Shown piece after piece: positions 10,068-27,537 of a stretch of DNA of 64,000 bases. Position 1 is the stretch's first letter, and each line of letters opens with the position of its first letter. The stretch lies in NCBI GenBank assembly GCA_037179385.1, contig CM074195.1, positions 32,940,222 to 33,004,221 on the forward strand, written 5' to 3'. Under the pieces are notes generated by a model. That model saw only the letters and a program-made list of their open reading frames with translations. It was not told where the DNA came from and searched no databases. This stretch comes from Holothuria scabra. Its lineage: Eukaryota > Echinodermata > Holothuroidea > Aspidochirotida > Holothuriidae. Both the position numbers and the translations under genes were made by a program.

Positions 10068-12440
10068 ATTGTTAAGAAATTATATGTAAATATTTCTTAA
10101 TTCAATTTTTACGATTAAGCTCGTATACCTTTTTGGGGGATGAAAGAAAAATAAATAGACTGAAACTGAACTGATCTTCTGATAAACGATCACTTCTATG
10201 AAGACTTCTCAAAAGCAGTTATCAAGCTGAAAGCGTCCGTATAGCGGATGATGTTGGCAATTAGCCAAATGCCCATCATGATTGACACTTCTATCACAAT
10301 GATTTAATATAAGTCGGTATGAATCCTTTATACTTTAAAGGAAAATATTACGTTTATTTCACAACGAAATTTCATCGATAAGCTTCACCTGAGAAATAGC
10401 CTTTTCCTCGGGTACTATAAGCTCAAACATCCTGTTCAATTCTACAAGCACAATTACTGAAAACTGTTCTGGTCATTTTGATGGATTCAAAAAATTATGA
10501 TGAATTTTTGCAGCCCATACTGCTTGGATCTAAATAATTTCGGCATTTGGTATTTTCAGGCACATTAAAATAGTGTTTAGGCTTTTTACGAGACAACCGA
10601 GTATCTAAGCGCACACGAGAAAAAAACTGTCGTGATGTTTATCATCTTGACCACAATGCTAAAACGATGAATTTTTAGGGGAATTTTCATGATCATTCGT
10701 TTGGACCGTACTATATATCTGAAGATCAGCCAATACTATCTTTGACTTTTGATTGAGATATGACGGTAACAGTGTCCTCACTTTTTATTTAAAAATATAA
10801 GTGATTTAAAATAGATTATGAATTGACACTATGTTTTAAAAACCAAGTTGCGTCCGAGTTCCGGCAGCATTTGACATATAAACATTTTATATTTCGCGCT
10901 TTTCAAAGGGTTGTCTCACCTCTTGTATATAATACCTTGGTTCGAATCGAATTCATTAATCAAGTTTCAAAAATATTTCTTATGGTTTTCAATCAGTGTT
11001 GTTTAACTTGCGAAATTCTCAATCAGATTTAGAACCAGGGGAGTTTGTAATACAATTAACATATTTTGTCGGTGAAATTGTCAAGTCATTCCTCCTCCCG
11101 CACAAACACACACACACACACCATCACACGCACACACAAACAAACACAAATTCGTTGCCTTAGCCGCCACGCCATTGTTTGATAATTAAAAAAAAACACT
11201 CAGGAGGCCACAAGGGCCATATATGTTGCTAGAAGTTTGTGTCAAGGTTTTTCTTCACTTCCATAATTGGTTCTTTACAGTTGATGATCTGAAAACAATA
11301 AAAACAATATAAACCAATCACTATTTCAACCAGGCAACTTTACAGGAGAAACAAAGAGAATAACAGTGATACTAGAAACATTTTCCAAGGTTTTTACTTA
11401 CGTAATTGGTTCATTGCAGTTGATTATCTGATAACAGCAGGAAACCATCTAAGCCAATCACGATTTCATTAGGTACCGGTAACTGTACAGAGAAACAAAC
11501 GGAATAATAGTTATGCTAGATGCATGTTTCAAATCTTGAATTGGTTCTTTGCAGTTGATTATCTGATAAAAACAAAACACAATCTTACCCAATCACCATT
11601 CAAGAGGCAACTTTGCAGAACAAACAAAGAGAATAAGAGTTCTCATGTGTCTGAGGATCCCAACTGTTGAGAGTCCAAAAAACGTTGGTTTCAAATCATC
11701 ATTAATCAATATATTTGTAAGCAAATATTTTTAAGCAAAATATACAGACCGTAGAAACTCGAGAAAAAGCAAAATACAGACAAAAAGAGCAGATTACAAG
11801 CCCCAGTGCACAGAGACGGACCAGAATAAAAGAAGAAAAAAGTTAAAAAAAAAAAAAAAAACATTGGACAACTGTTTTCAATAACTTTTTTAAAAGTTAA
11901 AAAAAAAAATCGACAACTACAGTGCATTTTCATCTCAAATCCCATGTGGTTGTTAATTTTAAATTTCTAGAAGTTCTTAAAACTAATTCTGACACCAGGG
12001 ATTTCCGCCTTTAGACACGTTTATTATATTGGATTAGGAAACTGAATACTTACGTTCCTCCGGCTTAAACATTGATGAAACCTTCCACACCAAAAATCGT
12101 GGAAGAAGACACAAGAAGTAACTGAGCCCCTTTTCTCGCTTGACTAGTTTTCTTTTTTCTCTTTAATGGTAACCCGTCCTAAAGTTTTTTCCTGCTCCGT
12201 CTCTTTGCACTGGAGCTTGTGATCTTTTTCTTTTGTGTACGTATTTTGCCTTTCCCCTGTTTCTAGGATCTTTATATTCTGCTTACTCTTTTGGTGTTGT
12301 ACGATTTTTTTTTAGTACTGAAGGTACTCCATCAAGAGTGAAAATTCGCTCGTTTGGAGGAAATTTCACTCTTTTTGGAGTGAATTTTCACTCTAATGGA
12401 GTGAATTCCCACTTTTCACTTCATCAAAGAGTGCGGAAGT
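10068..12440 (+). repeat. Long direct duplication, copy 2
   Basis: Uninterrupted counterpart of 2935-3245 plus 5005-7050. It starts immediately right of the TIR element and ends in the hairpin-rich repeat. It carries the three tandem units at about 11255-11640. Open frames within it are short and not shared with copy 1. Confidence 0.8.
12310..12440. repeat. GAGTGA/TCACTC hairpin-rich repeat, copy B
   Basis: Same family as 6905-7052, with one extra unit (a TTTTCACTCTAATGGAGTGA pair). It lies at the equivalent place in duplication copy 2. Confidence 0.75.
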
Positions 12441-17686
<5,246 letters not shown>

Positions 17687-17830
17687 AAAAAATGATCTAT
17701 GATAAACAATTATTTCTATAAGACCTCTTACATGAATTTATCATGTTGAAAGTTTCCATAGAGGTTGATGTTGGCAATGAGCCAAATACTTATCAAAACC
17801 TCTGTCACAATTTAATACAATTTGCTGGGA
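17687..17830 (+). repeat. Divergent third copy of the duplication, first block
   Basis: Resembles 3045-3190, with shared ATGATCTATGATAAACAA-like and GATGTTGGCAATGAGCCAAA segments, at lower identity than copy 2. Confidence 0.65.
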
Positions 17831-19084
17831 ATCGTAAAAGACTCGATTCAAGAGGGTATTTACATAGTTGATGATTCCATTGTTAAAAATGGAAATTTTT
17901 ATCGTCGATTACTTTATACTTTATTATGACATTAACAAATTGCAAATTGATAGTGTTGTAATAGTGGTTCTTAAATCTCGAACTCATTGGCTTCACCAAT
18001 GGGGGCCGAGGGCATGTTTCCCCTGGAAAATCTTGTGCCCTCGTGTGCCGCTAACTGAGACCAAGTATTTTCCAAAAAAAAAAAGACAAAGAAAAAACGA
18101 TTCCTTCTGCTGTCAGTGTGTGGCTGTAAATTTTTTTTAAAGATTTGATTCACCTTTCAACGAGAAAAGGCAGTATTCGCCATTTTCTTCAAATAAAAAT
18201 ATCGCAAAAACATGCTTTGAAGTGCCATTTCCAGCTGTCTGAGGGGTTGCTTTTTTCAAAATTTTACTGAACATATCCGACTGCACCGTGACCAACTGCA
18301 GGTGGTACACAGCCCAGTTAGCAGTTCAGGCAGGATTAGGCCTACATATTTCTTAAGAGAATCAATATTAAGTGTCCATCAACTGCTTTCTTTTCCTAGA
18401 GCCCCTTCTTCAAAATGTAAGCAGGATTCATTCTGGTTAGTAGTTTCTTTAGAATTTTTACCAATAAAATTTTACTTGAAGTTTCCCTGGAAGTAATTTT
18501 TATTCCTATTATTATTAAATTTCCAATTGTTGGCACACTTCGTCAGTGATCACAATTAATACAATTGAAGTTGCGCCAAGCAAAAAAGCTAAGGTTTCCC
18601 ATAAGAATGCCGAACGCAGAGTTTGGCACGCGAAGAGCGCCAAAGGAAAAGTTGGAGTGCTATTAAAAATATTTAACTTACACAATACATGTTGTCGTTC
18701 CCTTTTAATCCCAACAATTTCAATTTTCCCAACCAAGTTGTTCCTGAACCTGAAAACTGTCTTGACCCCGGCCTTGACTCCTTGTGCAATCGCAAACCCT
18801 ACTATATTGCTCTTGCCTGAGCTGGCATTGCATACAAGGCCATAAAATATAATCTGAACGCTCTTTGTACATACTGCACCATGGCTCCATGTCAAAGTCC
18901 AAAGGTGTAAAGGTGGGATAAGCCCCTCCCACTACAATGGACTCAGTGTAGAGGCACTTAACGTTTCAAACGAAATATGATGTATATGATAATTATGATG
19001 ATATGTTGTTTTTTGAAATTTCTGTGTATGGACAGTCACTATATATGCTCTGTAAATATCGGAATATTTTTACACAGTCCATCC
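17831..19084. other. Unassigned
   Basis: Contains a dispersed fragment at about 18175-18300 of the family noted at 13010. No gene was recognised. Confidence 0.4.
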
Positions 19085-19850
19085 AGTCCACCATATTTTT
19101 CCGTGTTCAATTACTTAAAATTGCCCTAGTTATTTATTGAATCCAATACGGTCTTTGATGTTGGACTGATATGACTTTGACAGGGTTCCGGCTTTTTACT
19201 TACAAGTTGCAAATGATATAACATAGATTACCAATTGACACTTCATTTTAAAAGCTAAGTTGTGTCCAAATGGAACGTGGCAGTTTTTTTCGTATTAACA
19301 CATCCAAATTTTCTCTCTTCAAAGAGTTTACCCGACCCTTAGTCCACCCCTGCACACACACATCTTTAAAGATGGGTCCAAGCCCTAGTGAAAAACCTAA
19401 ACTAGAACCGAACTCTTTTATTTAATTTCCAAAATATTTGTCATGGTTTGCAATCCGTGTTGTTTAACTGTCGAAATTCTGTATCAGTTTTAGAACCAGG
19501 AAACTTGAACAATTGCTATATTTTATAACTCAGTGCATAGGAATGCCAAGTCATCTAATTGCCTAACTGAACACACATTGTGAATTCGTTGATCCAGTCG
19601 CTGTTCCATTGTTTGATAACAACAAACCACTAATGAGGTCATCTGGGCGATGCAGCATGTTCCAAGGTTCTTTACGAACATGACTGATTTTTGCAATTTA
19701 CTGTTTGATTAAAAGAGAAAAATTATCTACACAACCACCATTTCACGAGGCAACCTTAAAGAAGACGCAAAGACAATAACAATTTTCTCTGTTGGAGGTT
19801 TGCGACTGCTGCGACTCGAAATTAAAGGTTAGTTCGATTTAAAGGAATCA
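19085..19850 (+). repeat. Divergent third copy of the duplication, second block
   Basis: Diverged but collinear with 5340-6360. Shared elements include an ATTGACACTTCATTTTAAAA-like line, TTTAGAACCAGG and CCATTGTTTGATAA. It ends at the TA array that borders the Neptune-like PLE. Confidence 0.65.
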
Positions 19851-19855
19851 ATATT

Positions 19856-19918
<63 letters not shown>

Positions 19919-19938
19919 TATAATAATATATATATATA
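19851..19938. repeat. (TA)n microsatellite
   Basis: TA array with a few AAT interruptions. It forms the left border of the Neptune-like PLE. Confidence 0.9.
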
Positions 19939-19970
19939 CAAGATATTAAAAAGACTAAACACGTTTTCCA

Positions 19971-21800
19971 TAGCCAAGACCGGTTTTCGGAGTCGTGGGA
20001 CCGCCGTATTCGTAATACTTCGTTTCATCTTATGAAGGAGACTATTGCTTTTTATAAACAAAGAATTACTGATTTGAGAAAGGAAATTTTGAACATTTGG
20101 AGGAAACTTAAACTACTTTTCTCACCGGATGAAGTAAGTAACCTAACTCTGCTCATTAAACGCCATAAATTTAGAGTTAGAACTCAACTATTGACTAAGA
20201 AACAACACAAACTTAAGAGACTTTCGGAACTTTTTCAAGTAACCTTGTCGTACAAACATAAAGGAAGGAGGAAAAGACGTAGGGTTATCGAAAGAGATAT
20301 TGAAATCATTAATTGTAACATCCCAAGTACCACGAGCAAGGTTTTCAATGTCTCGGACAGACTTTTGACCCCAGAAGAAGAGTCTCGCCTTAGCAAAGGT
20401 ATTAAATTTTGCCCAACTCCTTTAAGGCTAGACACACTGCAGTTGCAAAGAGACCTAGAAGCCTTTAAACGTAGATTACGTCTTTTTGAGTACTTTAATT
20501 CTTTAGACGAAAACAGTGAGTCTTCATTTTCAGGAATTCCTCGCTTTAGGAACAAAAGTAATTGGTCGCCGCCTGAAGGAAGAGATCGCTTCTTGGATTG
20601 TTTTTTGGAAGCCGTCCAAAATGATGTGGACAGTTATACCCCCCCCCCCCCCCCTGAGTTTGTTCATGACAATCTTTCCAAGACTGAAAGGCAGACCCTG
20701 GCCTCACTCTCTAGAGACAGTAACATTATCATTAAACCAGAAGATAAAGGACCGGCTTTGTAGTGCAAAATAAAACCTCGTATGTAGAGAGTGCTTTAAG
20801 TGACCTTAGTAACCAGAAATTTTACAAGGAAAGTGATGCCGACAGAAGTTGTCAGTCAAGTTCGTTTGTTAGTCAACAAAATGCTTCATGAAGGGAATAT
20901 AGATGAAAAAACTGCCGAATACCTAGTTCCTAAGGAGTGTAAAACTTCAAGGTATTATACATTGCCTAAAACTCACAAGGAACCAGACATCTCTGGCCAC
21001 CTTAAAATTCGTCCTGTTATTTCCGGTAGTGGATCACCCATTGAGAGACTGTCAGAATTTTTGGACTTTTTCATTAACCCAGAGGTTAAAAAACTGGACT
21101 CATTTACCAAGGACTCTAAGGATATGGTTAAATTAATAGAAGGAATAAACGAGAAAGGACCTTTGCCACTATCAACGGGTATGTTTACAATAGATGTCAA
21201 AGCCATGTACCCCAGTATGCCTCAACATTTAGGTATAAAAGGAGTTAGAAAGGCCTTGGATTCTCGCAAAATTAAAAAACCCTCTACTGATAATTTGATT
21301 GATTGTTTAAAGCTTTGTCTCACAGAGAACCATTTTAAATTTAATGGAAACTTTTTAACCCAGATACACGGTACTTCTATAGGTCCTAGAATGGCCCCGG
21401 GTACGCCTGTTTAGGTATGGGCATTGTTGAAGAAGAATTATGGCAAAAGTGTTCTCTTTCGCCCACTGTGTGGTCTCGTTACATTGACGATATCTGGGGT
21501 CTCTGGCCCCTTGGACCAGATCTTTTCAAAGAGTTTATGAAAACTCTTAATAATCTTACCCTGGTGAGCTTGAGTTTACTTCGTGTTTTAGTTTTGATTC
21601 CCTTCCTTTCCTTGATCTGCATATTTTTCGCAATTCTGAGGGTTATCTCAATACTGACCTTTTTGTTAAACCTATGTTCAAAAATCTTTATCTCAAATAT
21701 AATTCTTATCATAGCAAACATGTTCTTGATAATATTGCTTACGGTCAGGCTCTCCGTATCCGTACTATCTGTTCTACAGAAGAATCTGCTCAAAAAACCT
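19971..21800 (+). pseudogene. Neptune-like reverse transcriptase
   Basis: The N-terminal frame (open to 20763) reads WDRRIRNTSFHLMKETIAFY and on to NIIIKPEDKGPAL, where a frameshift near 20758 is needed to reach VVQNKTSYVESAL. Another shift near 20830 gives the frame of 20800-21414 with YYTLPKTHKEPDISG, KIRPVISGSGSPIERLSEFL, FTIDVKAMYPSMPQHLG (RT motif A) and HGTSIGPRMAPGTP (motif B). After a further shift at about 21414 comes WSRYIDDIWGLW (motif C, the catalytic DD pair). A last shift near 21565 leads to SLPFLDLHIFRNSEG. Motif order is complete, so the ancestor was functional; this copy is not. A 14-base C run at 20640-20654 encodes a Pro run. Confidence 0.85.
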
Positions 21801-22082
21801 TAATACCCTTAAAAGTAATCTGATTGAAAGAGGGTATCCCATGAGTATTGTTACAGAAAAGGTGAATAAAGCCTGTACTGTTCCGAGAAGGACACTTCTC
21901 AGCCGTAACCGTTCCATTTGTGCTAGGAGGAGTTTTAATGCCCCCCTGGTTGTTACCCGTAACCCAAGGTTACCTCCCCTAAACAATATTATTAAGAAGC
22001 ATTTTCATATTCTTAAATCGTCCCCCACCTTTAATAAAAGTTTTCTAACCCGCCCCCAGTAGTTTACAGACAACCACCTAAT

Positions 22083-22560
22083 TTAAAATCTTTACTGGTA
22101 AGAGCTAAAATACGTCATAATGCAGAGATTAAAGGTTGTTTCAAGACACACGATAAAAGGTGTGTCACCTGTAGTGTCTTACGTGAAACGTCTGTTGTTC
22201 AAAGTTTTAATACAGGGCAGAATTTCCAGGTGAGGGGGGATTTAACCTGTACCACCAAAGGCGTAATCTACTTGATTAATTGTTTGGATTGCCATAAGCA
22301 GTATGTGGGTGAAACGGGATTAGAGCTTAGAAGTAGACATAGGGGTCACCGAGAGGAGTTTAGAAAAGGTCAAACTCCCATTGGTTAGCATTTTAAGGTG
22401 TGTAAAATTTCGAATTAATAGGTATCGAAAAGTTACGTAACATTAATAAGAAAACTAGGGAGGAGGTTGAATTGAAATGGATTTACCGTATGAATACTCT
22501 TGCCCCTATAGGTCTTAACGTAAAAGATGTAAGCCTCAATAGAGCATTGCCTAATAGCTA
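22083..22560 (+). pseudogene. Neptune-like GIY-YIG endonuclease domain
   Basis: A frame from about 22083 reads KGCFKTHDKRCVTCSVLRET, QNFQVRGDLTCTTKGVIYLIN and QYVGETGLELRSRHRGHREE. A Cys/His segment is followed by the GIY (GVIY) and YIG (YVG) half-motifs and the conserved Arg/His region. A TAG at 22386-22388 interrupts it, and the remainder (NINKKTREEVELKWIYRMNT, LAPIGLNVKD) follows after a shift. This is the C-terminal endonuclease of the same PLE copy. Confidence 0.85.
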
Positions 22561-22588
22561 GTACTTTTTCCATTATTGTTATTTCTTA

Positions 22589-22629
22589 GCACGTGAGCAA
22601 GGCGAGTGTATCTCTCCGAAACGTAGTGC
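22589..22629 (+). ncRNA. Hammerhead-like motif with exchanged C3/G8, Neptune-like PLE
   Basis: Stem I is GCAC (22589-22592) with GTGC (22626-22629). The core-like GTGAGCA is at 22593-22599, then an extra A. Stem II is GGCGAG (22601-22606) with CTCTCC (22612-22617), five of six pairs. GAA (22618-22620) is followed by a minimal stem III ACGT and A22625 as the cleavage base. Against the consensus CTGANGA, position 3 is G instead of C and position 8 is C instead of G. In the hammerhead fold these two bases pair with each other, so the change is compensatory. The placement in the 3' UTR matches ribozymes of other PLEs. Confidence 0.5.
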
Positions 22630-22805
22630 GTTTTTAACAATTGAGCTTTGCCGTTTTAAAACTTTTAAGTTTTGAACTCTTTACCGTTTTTAATATCTTG
22701 TTGCCTCAGAAGATGTAACACGATCTTTGTCTTCAGTATTTCATTAAAATTTCAGATAGTTTTGACAGTATGCCGTGTGTTTTGTGCATGTTTCTTGTTA
22801 TCGTT

Positions 22806-23368
<563 letters not shown>

Positions 23369-23573
23369 CATGCAAACTTGACTAGAGAACAATTTTCAAA
23401 TTGTGATCTAGCGTCTGAAGTATACAAAGTGAATAAAAATGGTGCCAGAACCGTACCTTGAGGGGCACAAGAGTTTGACACAATTACATTAGAAGTGCTC
23501 TGGTTCTCCAAAGTTTTTATAGTAACATATTGGGACCTATTGGTTAAATAGTTAAGAATCCAAGCAATAAAAT

Positions 23574-23575
<2 letters not shown>
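23369..23575 (-). pseudogene. LINE reverse transcriptase fragment (Rex1-like)
   Basis: The minus-strand frame reads DFIAWILNYLTNRSQYVTI, then SNSCAPQGTVLAPFLFTLYT, the RT segment with the PQG motif (motif B region) of non-LTR retrotransposons. The wording resembles the Rex1/Babar group, but the fragment is too short for firm placement. It is wedged between Penelope copy B and a TA array. Confidence 0.7.

Positions 23576-23667
<92 letters not shown>
23576..23667. repeat. (TA)n microsatellite
   Basis: Pure TA array. Its right edge abuts the 3' end of Penelope copy C. Confidence 0.95.
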
Positions 23668-23669
<2 letters not shown>

Positions 23670-23752
23670 GAGGTCGAAATGCTGCGAAGAACTGTTGAAA
23701 TGTGTAGGTCGAAAAGAGGTAGTAAAAAGTGCTTAAATTTTTGCGGAAAACT

Positions 23753-23788
23753 CCACGACATTTCGGATATAAACCCTTCATCAGGTGC
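23753..23788 (-). ncRNA. Hammerhead ribozyme motif, Penelope copy C
   Basis: Minus strand: GCAC/GTGG stem I (one mismatch), intact core CTGATGA, an extra A, stem II GGGT/ATCC with one weakened pair, then GAAATGTC, where the usual C after GAAA has become T. Better preserved than copy A in stem II and better than copy B in the core. Confidence 0.55.
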
Positions 23789-24106
23789 CAAAAACCAAAC
23801 TGAACAACCAACAGTAACAATTGGACACGACAAACATCAAATACGAAGCGATCGCTGTAAAAACAGAACCGGACGAAAGTGACTGTCAGAAAACATGAGT
23901 GCGAAGGATGAAACACAAATCAAAAAAAAAAAAGAAAAAGAGCGTCCTTGATGAAAAGTTGCACGTACAAATCGAACATGGTTGGAAAAAGGGAAAAAAG
24001 TAGACAAAAACTGGGTCCGGAAAAAATTATAATTTACACAGTAAAAAATAAGCACGAACGGGTAAGTGTAAAAGAGTAAAAACTGGCTCGAAAAAGAGGG
24101 GGAATA

Positions 24107-24964
<858 letters not shown>

Positions 24965-25056
24965 ACCGTAATAGTAAAAATTAATTAGTTATGTCAACCA
25001 GGCAATGGTAAAGTGCTCAACCCTATGAAGGGAGCTGTAATATTGAAAAGGTTGCA

Positions 25057-25142
25057 ATAAGTTCTTACAACATAGCTTTACAGAACTGTTTCGTAAGGGC
25101 CAATAATGTAGGTCCTCACTCCTCAGAAGCCCGAAGTAGAAT
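25057..25142 (-). ncRNA. Hammerhead ribozyme motif, PLE family 1 left arm
   Basis: Minus strand: core CTGAGGA with first base at 25126, stem II GTGAGG/CCTTAC, GAA, stem III ACAG-TT-CTGT, and the cleavage base A at 25079. Identical in the core to the right-arm copy at 28356. Confidence 0.75.
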
Positions 25143-25263
25143 GATGTCAATAACGTTAAATACGTATATGTTCGCTGCTTTTGAACGTGTCCGTTTTTAA
25201 GCACGTGTTGGTTCCGTGTTCGATGTGAACAGGCACGAACGGTGTACAGCGAGCCAAGATACA

Positions 25264-26097
25264 TTACCTATTAGAATAATTACACAGTAGATGTTTGTTC
25301 CTGTGTCTACAAGAGCTTACCAGTTCGTTTCTTTTATTTAGAGTTGCTAAGGAAGGTTTGAGTATAATGAAGAACTTTTCTTCCAGACAGAGATTACAAG
25401 TTTTAGATGAAGTGGAGTATGCTCGAGCTTTGTTCATTAGTTTCCATTTTACGGAGTGTTCTACATTTGTATCCTTTAGTTTCCAGATGTATTCACTGAG
25501 TGCAGTTGCGTGTCTTTTGTCTTTGTGTTTAAAGCTAGACTTTTGGGCGGTGTATCTTGTTTTGAATGTGTTCTCTGTTAGACCAATGTATGTTTCTTCG
25601 TTGTTGTTGTCGTGGGGTGTTACAGTTGCTTGGTACACAATGTTGTTCGTGAGGCAGTTGCCTTCCAATGGGCACTCACTTTGCTTTCTGCAATTGCAGT
25701 TGCTTCGCGTTGCTGGTTGTACTTCCTGTTTCGCCAGTATGTATTTGTTGTGCGCTGATATAATTTGGTCTATGTTTGCCATGCAGCTGTAACTCAGTTT
25801 CACCGTGTTCCCGTTGAGTAAAGTATGTAGTGTGTGCCCAGGTGGGAAGCAGCTGTCCAAGAGGTTAAAGAATTTCTTGCCAATGTTGGTTGTGACACTG
25901 TCACTAAACGGGGGGTTGAACCAGGTTATGTTCCTATTTCGTCTTCGTTTCGGGGCTCCCTTGGAATGACTGGTGCTAGGGGGTTGGGTCTCGTACTTTA
26001 GGTTATACCCATAGTCACTTCTTTGTAATGCTTCCTGGTATACCGGTGATGATGCGTTGAATGTGTTTTCGTCGGAAGAAATGTTGGATAGTCTCCT
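25264..26097 (-). pseudogene. PLE family 1 C-terminal region with GIY-YIG, left arm
   Basis: The minus-strand frame is open from the arm end to the stop at 25264. It covers the RT-distal segment (NISSDENTFNASSPVYQEAL), a basic APKRRRNRNITWFNPPF link, and the 198-residue GIY-YIG part starting MDSCFPPGH. Here the link codon is CGA (Arg), showing that the stop in the right arm is secondary. The RT core is absent because the inverted copy is truncated at 26097. Confidence 0.85.
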
Positions 26098-26164
26098 TAA
26101 AAATTAATTTTTACTATTACGGTTATTTAGCTCCAGTTTTCTGTTGAGCACTTTGTAAACCATA

Positions 26165-27537
26165 ATGGACAATAGGTTCGACCGAGTCAATTTCGGATAT
26201 TCTACAAAGAACATACCTATACCGTCAAACAAGAGCTATTTGAAAAGATTCATCTTAAAAACTGAATCATTTCTAAGGAACGTAAGATGGAGAACTTATT
26301 TCTTTCTCACCCCCAAACCGGTGTAAACAAAAAAGAACATTACGGCTTCCGATCAACAAAGGCTCCGCCTCAGATACCCGAACTAAAAGAGTTCGAGGAC
26401 GGCATGATGAGCCTTGTACAGAATATTAAGTTTAACAACAATCGCAAGCCCTTCCTAGCACAGTTGAAAACCGACACGACCAAAATCAAAGCGGACAGTA
26501 AAGTATACGTTGCGGCTGACAAAACCAACAACTTCTACAAATTAGAACCTGAACAGTTTAACAAGCTGGTACAACAAAACGTAAACAAAGCATACAAAAA
26601 AGCACCGCCCAACACACGCAATCAAATCACTGCAGCTGACAAAATTATAGCTTCAAAACTTGAAATTAGTGACAGAGTCGACATCACAAGCGAAAAACAA
26701 GCATTTATTACACTAAAAGACCACAAACCGAACTTCAACAACAAACCCACATGCAGACTAATCAACCCATCGAAATCAGAACTAGGGAAGGTTAGCAAAC
26801 AAATACTAGAACGGATAAATTCAGAAATCAAACAATCTACAGGTTACAACCAATGGAAGAACACAAGTGAAGTCACAGACTGGTTTAGTGAAATACACGA
26901 CAAACACCAACAATCGTTTATTGCTTTTGACGTTTGTGAGTTTTACCCCTCAATTACTACCGACCTCCTCAACGAGGCTTTAGACTTTGCATCAAACTAC
27001 ACAGACATACCATCATTCAAAAGGCACATTATCTTCCACACAAAGAAAACTATACTGTTCAACGTTGAAACACCATGGTGCAAGCGTACCGAATCTTTAT
27101 TCGATGTCACCATGGGTAGTTTCGACGGTGCTGAAACTTGTGAACTAATAGGACTGTACCTCCTATCACTACTTCAGAAAGAAATATGCAAGATATTCTC
27201 AAAAAACAATCTTAAAATAGAAATTGAAGCAAGCAAAAAAATAGTGAACTTCTTAGACCTTACCCTTGATCTTAGCACAAGCACATACAAGCCATACATG
27301 AAGCCAAACAACACCCCTCTCTATGTGCACAAACAGAGCAACCACCCCCCACTTATCATAAAGAACATCCCAGAAAGCATCAACAGGAGACTATCCAACA
27401 TTTCTTCCGACGAAAACACATTCAACGCATCATCACCTGTATACCAGGAAGCATTACAAAGAAGTGGCTATGGGTACAACCTAAAGTACGAGACCCAACC
27501 CCCTAGCACCAGTCATTCCAAGGGAGCCCCGAAATGA
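26165..27537 (+). pseudogene. PLE family 1 reverse transcriptase, catalytic motif deleted
   Basis: A start-like ATG at 26165 opens MDNRFDRVNFGYSTKNIPIP and on to VRWRTYFFLTPK. A frameshift near 26320 joins the long frame of 26287-27537. This contains FITLKDHKPNFNNKPTCRL (PLE RT fingers), SFIAFDVCEFYPSITTDLL (motif A) and VTMGSFDGAETCELIGLYLL (motif B). Directly after it the text jumps to KEICKIFSKNNLKIEIEA and VNFLDLTLDL. The stretch that should hold the catalytic DD motif C is missing, an in-frame internal deletion of a few tens of codons. A TGA at 27535-27537 (CGA in the other arm) splits off the endonuclease. The protein would be an inactive RT. Confidence 0.8.

Larger units (their letters stand above)
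19939..22805 (+). mobile_element. Neptune-like PLE, nearly full-length but decayed
   Basis: A single plus-strand copy between two TA arrays: N-terminal region, RT, GIY-YIG endonuclease, then a 3' UTR with a hammerhead-like motif. The coding part is broken by at least five frameshifts or stops. Its order (RT then C-terminal GIY-YIG) and motif wording (TLPKTHK, RPVISGSGSP, WSRYIDDIWG, GVIYLINC...YVGET) fit endonuclease-bearing PLEs of the Neptune type. Confidence 0.85.
25040..26097 (-). repeat. Left inverted arm of PLE family 1
   Basis: Reverse complement of 27385-28442 without length differences. Visible differences include Leu/Phe and Gly/Arg changes in the GIY-YIG frame and a CGA codon where the right arm has TGA. 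Such similarity implies recent formation or homogenisation. Confidence 0.9.

Noticed and set aside
25295..25792. 165-codon open frame (and its mirror at 27690-28187)
   Set aside because: Antisense shadow of the GIY-YIG domain. The sense frames have the conserved motifs.
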